Shown: positions 14,762 to 18,616 of the stretch, piece by piece
How the letters are laid out: each line of letters starts with the position of its first letter
Position numbering within the stretch: the stretch's first letter is position 1
NCBI GenBank assembly: GCA_012522285.1
Contig: JAAYKS010000091.1
Coordinates: forward strand, 1-18,616
Direction of reading: 5' to 3'
Source of the DNA: Clostridiaceae bacterium
GTDB taxonomy: Bacteria > Bacillota > Clostridia > Saccharofermentanales > UBA5734
Length of the DNA: 18,616 nt
Program-made: the position numbers and the translations under genes
The notes under the pieces: generated by a model
What the model was told of the DNA's origin: nothing
Seen by the model: the letters and a program-made list of their open reading frames with translations, nothing else
The model's database searches: none

Positions 14762-14790
14762 ACCGTGCCTCGCCGTCTTTTGGTGGAATC

Positions 14791-14796
14791 ATTATA
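14791..14796 (-). promoter_or_regulatory. Candidate -10 box upstream of the GNAT-GH43 gene
   Basis: A perfect TATAAT on the minus strand ends 29 bases before the ATG at 14761, which would give a leader of about 20-25 bases. No good -35 hexamer lies 16-18 bases upstream; TTGCCG is 23 bases away, too far. It sits between the ferritin terminator and the GNAT-GH43 gene, where a new promoter is expected. Confidence 0.5.
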
Positions 14797-14885
14797 TCGC
14801 ATGACCGATGATTGCAGGACGGCAATTCGGCGGATGCACTGCTTTACTCTCCACCGCCCGTGACCCGTGTAGAGCCGGGACGCGA

Positions 14886-14932
14886 GAAAAAAGAGCGCGG
14901 GGCGGCCTCGCCGTTGTGCGAAACCCGCCCCG
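14886..14932 (-). terminator. Intrinsic terminator downstream of ferritin
   Basis: Read on the minus strand, CGGGGCGG (14932-14925) pairs with CCGCCCCG (14905-14898) and is followed by CGCTCTTTTTTCTCG. The eight-pair GC-rich stem with a T run lies about 30 bases after the ferritin stop codon. It should separate ferritin from the GNAT-GH43 transcription unit. Confidence 0.75.
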
Positions 14933-14960
14933 TTGTTCCAAATCGATCCACAATGTTGTG

Positions 14961-15485
14961 TTAGGGTGCCGGCGGCAGCCCGGGAACCACAGGCGGTGCA
15001 AAGGTTCTGGCCGACAGTTCGGTATCGATCATCAGAAGGCCGCTGAGGTTGTCTCCCGCGAGCTGCAGGCGCTGGATGATGTCGGTCGCGTTGCCTTCTT
15101 CCTCCACCTGCTCCGTGACATACCACTCGAGGAAGATAGAGGTCGCGTGATCCCTTACGTCCTGGGAGATGTTCGCGAGATTGGCGATCGAGGCCGTGAC
15201 GGTCTTTTCGTGTGCGAGTACGTCGCGATAGACTTCCAGCAAACTGTTCCACCCACTCTCGGGTTTGGCGACCGGGTAGAGCTCTACCGGGTCTCCGCGG
15301 ACCTGCAGGTATCGGTAAATGTTCTGCCCGTGGGCCATTTCTTCCAGATACTGCACATACAGCCAATGTGCGGCCCCTTTGAGTCCCTTTTGCATGGCCC
15401 ACTCGGACATGGCAAGGTACAAAAACGCGGAATAGATTTCTTTGTTGATCTGTTCATTCATGGCTTTGACCAGTTTCTCATTCAT
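14961..15485 (-). CDS. ftnA: Ferritin (FtnA-like iron storage protein)
   Basis: This 174-residue four-helix protein oxidises Fe(II) and stores iron in a cytoplasmic shell of presumably 24 subunits. Ferroxidase ligands line up with E. coli FtnA at an offset of one: E16, E49, H52, E93, Q126 and E129. The first helix contains MNEQINKEIYSAFLYLAMSE, standard for bacterial ferritins, and no bacterioferritin haem methionine pattern is evident. The last ~12 residues (APPVVPGLPPAP) are an unusual proline-rich tail. The ATG at 15483-15485 is preceded by AGGAGG at 15494-15499. The gene has its own downstream terminator and is divergent from the oligoendopeptidase gene. No Fur-like operator could be identified by eye. 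Confidence 0.93.
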   Translation of the reverse strand: MNEKLVKAMNEQINKEIYSAFLYLAMSEWAMQKGLKGAAHWLYVQYLEEMAHGQNIYRYLQVRGDPVELYPVAKPESGWNSLLEVYRDVLAHEKTVTASIANLANISQDVRDHATSIFLEWYVTEQVEEEGNATDIIQRLQLAGDNLSGLLMIDTELSARTFAPPVVPGLPPAP

Positions 15486-15694
15486 GGCATTGTCCTCCTG
15501 TTGAGTTTCCCGATGTCTCCATTTTGACGGACGGAGGGCGGAAGATATGTGACCGGGGTTACGCAGTGCGCAAACGGGCTCTCACCTCTTCTTTTGCATC
15601 GTATGATAAACTTGGATTTGGTGCAAATATCCGCCGATCCACGCGCAGCCCCAGAGGTGTTGCGCGTCAGGCGGAAGCCGCCGGGAGGTGCTCT
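15486..15694. promoter_or_regulatory. Divergent gap between ferritin and oligoendopeptidase
   Basis: This 209-base region must hold promoters in both directions. On the plus strand TATGATAAACT at 15602-15612 is a reasonable -10 region (TATGAT 15602-15607) for the peptidase gene, though the -35 position is poor. On the minus strand I see no clear promoter for ferritin. A reading frame continuous with the peptidase extends back to 15524 but is not protein-like. Confidence 0.35.
15683..15690 (+). promoter_or_regulatory. Ribosome binding site setting the start of the oligoendopeptidase
   Basis: GGGAGGTG lies four bases before the ATG at 15695. The protein from there begins MPLPTEWDLTLLFDSF, typical for PepF-like enzymes, which excludes the longer upstream reading frame. 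Confidence 0.8.
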
Positions 15695-17497
15695 ATGCCA
15701 CTACCAACCGAATGGGATCTCACCCTTTTGTTCGATTCGTTTGACGACCCTCGATTCGAAGCGTCTTTCCAGCGGGCTGAGGCGTTGGCAACTGCGATGC
15801 TCGCAGCGGTGAACGGATTTGAGTCCGGAGAAAAGGCGGAGGATCCGGCCGCCAACCTAGAGGCTGGAATCCGGATGTTCGAAGAGCTGATGGATCCGAT
15901 TTATCGCGTTTTCTCGTACATCAACCTGGTGCTTGCGACCGACGCGACCAACGCGACCGCGCTCGCCTGCCAGGATCGTGAACTGCTGCTGCAAAACCAG
16001 CTGACGCAGATTCAGTCCGCTTTTTGCCGGTATGTCGGCGGCTTGGAAGGCCTGGATGACCTGATCCAGGGCAGTGAATTGCTCGAAGCTCATGCGTTTC
16101 TGTTGCACGAATTCGCGAGTCAGGCCGCCCACGTGTTGCCCCCCGAGTTGGAGCCAACCGTATTGCGGATGCAGATGAACGGGGGGCAGGCCTTCTCGAA
16201 TCTGCGCGATCTGCTGGACGGCACTCATCTGGTCGAGCTGGTGCGGGATCAGGAGACCGTCTCTCTGCCTTTGTCGGAAGTGCGCGGGATGGCTTACAGT
16301 CCAGATGCGGCCGTTCGCAAGGCGGCCTACGAAGCGGAACTCGAAGCATACCGCAAAATCGAGATCCCGATGGCGGCCTGTCTCAACGCAGTCAAGGGGG
16401 AAGCGCAGACGCTGAGCGAGCTCAAGGGATACCCCTCGATCCTGGATGAAACCCTCACGGGGCAGCGGACAGAACAAGCCACACTGGAGGCACTGCTGAC
16501 CGCGATGGAAGAATCGCTCCCGGACTTTCGCCGGTATCTGCGGGCCAAAGCCCGCGCACTCGGCCATACGAACGGACTGCCCTTTTACGATTTGTTCGCA
16601 CCGGTCGGCGCGGTGTCCCGGCGGTTTACCTACGACGAGGCACACACGTACCTCGTGGACACGCTGGGCCGCTTTTCGGAAAAGATGGGTGCGTTTGTCG
16701 ACCACGCCTTCCGCAATCGGTGGATCGACGCGCTGCCCCGGCCGGGCAAGGGCGGCGGCGCTTTTTGCGCGACCATTCCACCTGTCCGACAGAGCCGCGT
16801 TCTGTCCAATTTCGAAGGATCCTTTTCCAGCGTGTCGACCCTGGCGCACGAATTGGGGCACGCCTATCACGGAGACTGCCTCAAAGACGCGCCGATCCTG
16901 CTGAGTGATTACCCGATGCCCCTCGCGGAGACCGCGTCGATCTTCAACGAAACCCTGGTAGCCCACGCCGCGCTTGCGGACGCGGACGCAAAAGAGGCGA
17001 TCGCGCTGCTGGACAACGAACTGCTCGAGGCGACGCAGGTCATCGTCGACATCCTTTCCCGGTACCGGTTTGAGAGCGCGGTGATCGAAGCGCGCAAAAC
17101 GCGCGGCCTCAACGTGGCGGAACTCAAGGAAATGATGCTCGAGGCGCAGCGCTCGTCCTATGGGGACGGCCTCGACCCCGATGTGATGCACCCGTATATG
17201 TGGGCCTGCAAAGGCCACTACTACTCCGTGGATCTGAGTTTTTACAACTGGCCCTATGCGTTTGGATTGCTGTTCGGGCGCGGGGTGTATGCCCGGTATC
17301 TGGCGGAGGGTGCGGCCTTTTTGCCCCTCTACGACCAGCTGCTCGAGCGCACGGGCCGGGACTCGGTCACAGGGGTCGCGGCGAGTGTCGGCATCGATGT
17401 GAACGACCCCGCCTTCTGGCGCTCCGCACTGGACACGATCCGCGAAACCATCGACCGATACGAAGCCCTCGTTGACACGGTAAACAAACCAGTGTGA
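15695..17497 (+). CDS. M3-family oligoendopeptidase (PepF-like)
   Basis: This 600-residue soluble metallopeptidase cleaves short peptides in the cytoplasm. The zinc site is LAHELGHAYHGD with H385, E386 and H389; the third ligand is probably E412 in LAETASIFNE. The N-terminal ~150 residues form the helical oligopeptidase F domain (WDLTLLFDSF, then FEELMDPIYRVFSYINL). The C-terminal part contains GLLFGRGVYARYLAEG, a conserved substrate-side element of this family. Length matches the usual ~600 residues. It stands alone on the plus strand between divergent ferritin and a convergent regulator, with a terminator directly after it. It may work with the amino acid importer as part of peptide use, but that link is inference. 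PepF-type enzymes are general peptide-recycling hydrolases. Confidence 0.93.
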   Translation: MPLPTEWDLTLLFDSFDDPRFEASFQRAEALATAMLAAVNGFESGEKAEDPAANLEAGIRMFEELMDPIYRVFSYINLVLATDATNATALACQDRELLLQNQLTQIQSAFCRYVGGLEGLDDLIQGSELLEAHAFLLHEFASQAAHVLPPELEPTVLRMQMNGGQAFSNLRDLLDGTHLVELVRDQETVSLPLSEVRGMAYSPDAAVRKAAYEAELEAYRKIEIPMAACLNAVKGEAQTLSELKGYPSILDETLTGQRTEQATLEALLTAMEESLPDFRRYLRAKARALGHTNGLPFYDLFAPVGAVSRRFTYDEAHTYLVDTLGRFSEKMGAFVDHAFRNRWIDALPRPGKGGGAFCATIPPVRQSRVLSNFEGSFSSVSTLAHELGHAYHGDCLKDAPILLSDYPMPLAETASIFNETLVAHAALADADAKEAIALLDNELLEATQVIVDILSRYRFESAVIEARKTRGLNVAELKEMMLEAQRSSYGDGLDPDVMHPYMWACKGHYYSVDLSFYNWPYAFGLLFGRGVYARYLAEGAAFLPLYDQLLERTGRDSVTGVAASVGIDVNDPAFWRSALDTIRETIDRYEALVDTVNKPV

Positions 17498-17519
17498 CCG
17501 GAAATCTGGAATCTCAAAA

Positions 17520-17556
17520 GGAATCGGACGCTTGCGATAGGTCCGGTTCCCTTTTT
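17520..17556. terminator. Bidirectional intrinsic terminator between oligoendopeptidase and WYL regulator
   Basis: GGAATCGGAC (17520-17529) pairs with GTCCGGTTCC (17541-17550) with one G-T wobble and an 11-base loop. It is followed by CTTTTTGATT on the plus strand and by TTTTGAG after the stem on the minus strand. It sits between two convergent genes. Confidence 0.8.
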
Positions 17557-17564
17557 GATTCGCC

Positions 17565-18563
17565 CTATTCTGCTGTCTTTGGTTTGCTGCCGGAGGCGGC
17601 AGCGATCAAGGACTGCATTTTTGCGACCACAGAGGCGGGACCGACGATCCGGGCATTGGCACCAAACTGGAACACCCATGACAGGAAAGGGGCGCTGACG
17701 GCGACCCTGGTATGGATGCAAAACCGGTCCGGACCGCTCCGGCTGAGGGGGATTTCTTTTCCGAAGCGGTCGATCACGACCCCGACCAACGCGTTGTCGA
17801 ACTCGATCTCGACGGTCTCCTCCTCGCCGGTGAACATGGCGAAGTGGGTACGCACATAGCGGGACAGCTCGAACTCGGGCGAGGCGGGCACGTCGTCGCG
17901 CACGGTGCCCAGCACTTCCACCCCCGCCATCCGGTCGACCCGATAGTGGTAGTACTTCTCTCCCGGCTGATCAAAAGCGATGAGATAGTAGTTTTCATTG
18001 TCCCAGGTGAGTGCGCAGGGATTCACGACATAGACTTCCCCGTTTCGCCGGAAACGCTCGTGTTTGTCGATGGTGTATTCGTAATAGCGGAAGGAGGCCT
18101 TGTGCCCGGCGGCGATGGCCGCGTGCAGCCGGTCCACGTTGTAGTAGATGGATTCGTTGAAAGTCTTGACCCGGTTGGAGAGATAGACCTCGCGCTGGAG
18201 CTGGCTGGCCAGATGACGGCTGGTGAGAGCCTCCAGTTTGCGGATCAGCTCCATGCTCTTTTTCCGTGTGATAAAGCGGGAGCACTGTACCGCGTCGACC
18301 AGCAGCTTGAGTTCCGGCAGTTCGAACGGACGCCGTCCTACATAGTACCCGAACGTTCCAGTTTTTCTGGTGCAGATGTCCATTCCCTGGGTCCTGATCA
18401 TTTCGATGTCGTCGTACAGAGATTTGCGCTCCGCCTCGATCCCGTGTTGGGCGAGATGGCGGATCATATCGCCGATCGTCATCGGGTGCTCTTCGTCGGT
18501 CTGTTCCTCCAGGATGCGGGACAACCGGTATAATTTGAGCTTTTGGTTCGCGGATTTGGCCAT
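17565..18563 (-). CDS. HTH and WYL-domain transcriptional regulator
   Basis: This 332-residue protein has a winged helix-turn-helix at ~8-75: KLKLYRLSRILEEQTDEEHP, MTIGDMIRHLAQ, then RKSLYDDIEMI as the recognition region. A WYL ligand-sensing domain spans ~145-215, with NPCALTWDNENYYLIAF (181-197) and HYRVDRM (206-212). A C-terminal WCX-like extension occupies ~250-320. Regulators of this type bind DNA and sense nucleotides or small ligands. Some control DNA-damage or phage-defence genes, but most clostridial examples have unknown targets. The ATG at 18561-18563 is preceded by GGGAGG. It closely follows the end of another minus-strand gene, so it may be the second gene of an operon. Nothing in the window shows its target. 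Confidence 0.9.
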   Translation of the reverse strand: MAKSANQKLKLYRLSRILEEQTDEEHPMTIGDMIRHLAQHGIEAERKSLYDDIEMIRTQGMDICTRKTGTFGYYVGRRPFELPELKLLVDAVQCSRFITRKKSMELIRKLEALTSRHLASQLQREVYLSNRVKTFNESIYYNVDRLHAAIAAGHKASFRYYEYTIDKHERFRRNGEVYVVNPCALTWDNENYYLIAFDQPGEKYYHYRVDRMAGVEVLGTVRDDVPASPEFELSRYVRTHFAMFTGEEETVEIEFDNALVGVVIDRFGKEIPLSRSGPDRFCIHTRVAVSAPFLSWVFQFGANARIVGPASVVAKMQSLIAAASGSKPKTAE

Positions 18564-18577
18564 GGGTCGCCTCCCTT

Positions 18578-18616
18578 CTAGTCGAGCGGCAGGATCTCTT
18601 CCGGTGCGGCTGTCAG
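18578..18616 (-). CDS. C-terminal end of an unidentified minus-strand gene (partial)
   Basis: Read on the minus strand the right edge encodes LTAAPEEILPLD followed by TAG at 18578-18580, 14 bases before the regulator's ATG. The acidic C-terminus and tight spacing to the regulator's ribosome site fit a real gene end, but twelve residues are too few to identify it or to exclude chance. Confidence 0.35.
   Translation of the reverse strand: MTAAPEEILPLD

Noticed and set aside
15857..17218. Open frame of 453 codons on the minus strand opposite the oligoendopeptidase
   Set aside because: It lies wholly opposite a gene with intact HELGH motif and normal length, its translation shows no recognisable motif, and GC-rich genes often leave such open antisense frames.
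1..18616. CRISPR arrays, tRNA or rRNA genes, insertion sequences, prophage
   Set aside because: No regularly spaced repeats, cloverleaf-like segments, transposase, integrase or terminal inverted repeats were recognised by eye on either strand.

Overview
The window looks like chromosomal DNA from a Bacillota (Firmicutes) bacterium, most likely a GC-rich member of the Clostridia. The reasons are the SigI/RsgI sigma/anti-sigma pair, strong GGGAGG-type Shine-Dalgarno sites, GTG and TTG starts, a WYL-domain regulator, an M3 oligoendopeptidase, a ferritin and an iron-sulfur flavoprotein. Overall GC is about 60% by eye; the main AT-richer stretch is the region upstream of sigI. I cannot name the species. 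No phage, IS element, CRISPR array, tRNA or rRNA was seen.

Layout. (1) 1-3185, minus strand: a three-gene ABC-2-type transporter (ATPase, permease, permease; start/stop overlaps or a 4-nt gap), then a SpoU/TrmH-type RNA methyltransferase cut by the left edge. (2) 3186-3449: AT-rich divergent control region with a paired TGTCACAA repeat. (3) 3450-6197, plus strand: sigI (best start TTG at 3450) overlapping rsgI by ATGA. RsgI has a cytoplasmic N-terminus, one membrane segment, the conserved extracellular domain with an Asn-Pro motif, a Pro/Thr linker and three tandem FN3-like modules. The last module is broken by a one-base frameshift at about 6067-6083. A bidirectional terminator follows. (4) 6354-14761, minus strand: seven closely packed genes that may form one operon from a TATAAT box near 14791. 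In transcription order they are a GNAT-GH43 fusion protein, a polar amino acid ABC importer (binding lipoprotein, permease, ATPase), an Isf-like flavoprotein, and the two halves of an asymmetric heterodimeric ABC exporter. (5) 14961-15485, minus strand: ferritin with its own terminator. (6) 15695-17497, plus strand: M3-family oligoendopeptidase. (7) 17565-18563, minus strand: HTH-WYL transcriptional regulator, preceded at the right edge by the last codons of another minus-strand gene.

How the parts may fit together. SigI/RsgI is a transmembrane signalling pair that in known clostridia senses extracellular polymers; here the sensor end is built of tandem FN3-like modules of unknown ligand. The amino acid importer and the oligoendopeptidase fit a peptide- and amino-acid-using lifestyle. 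The flavoprotein and ferritin fit redox and iron handling in an anaerobe. The most unusual items are the single-chain GNAT-GH43 fusion and the frameshifted, recently duplicated C-terminal modules of RsgI.
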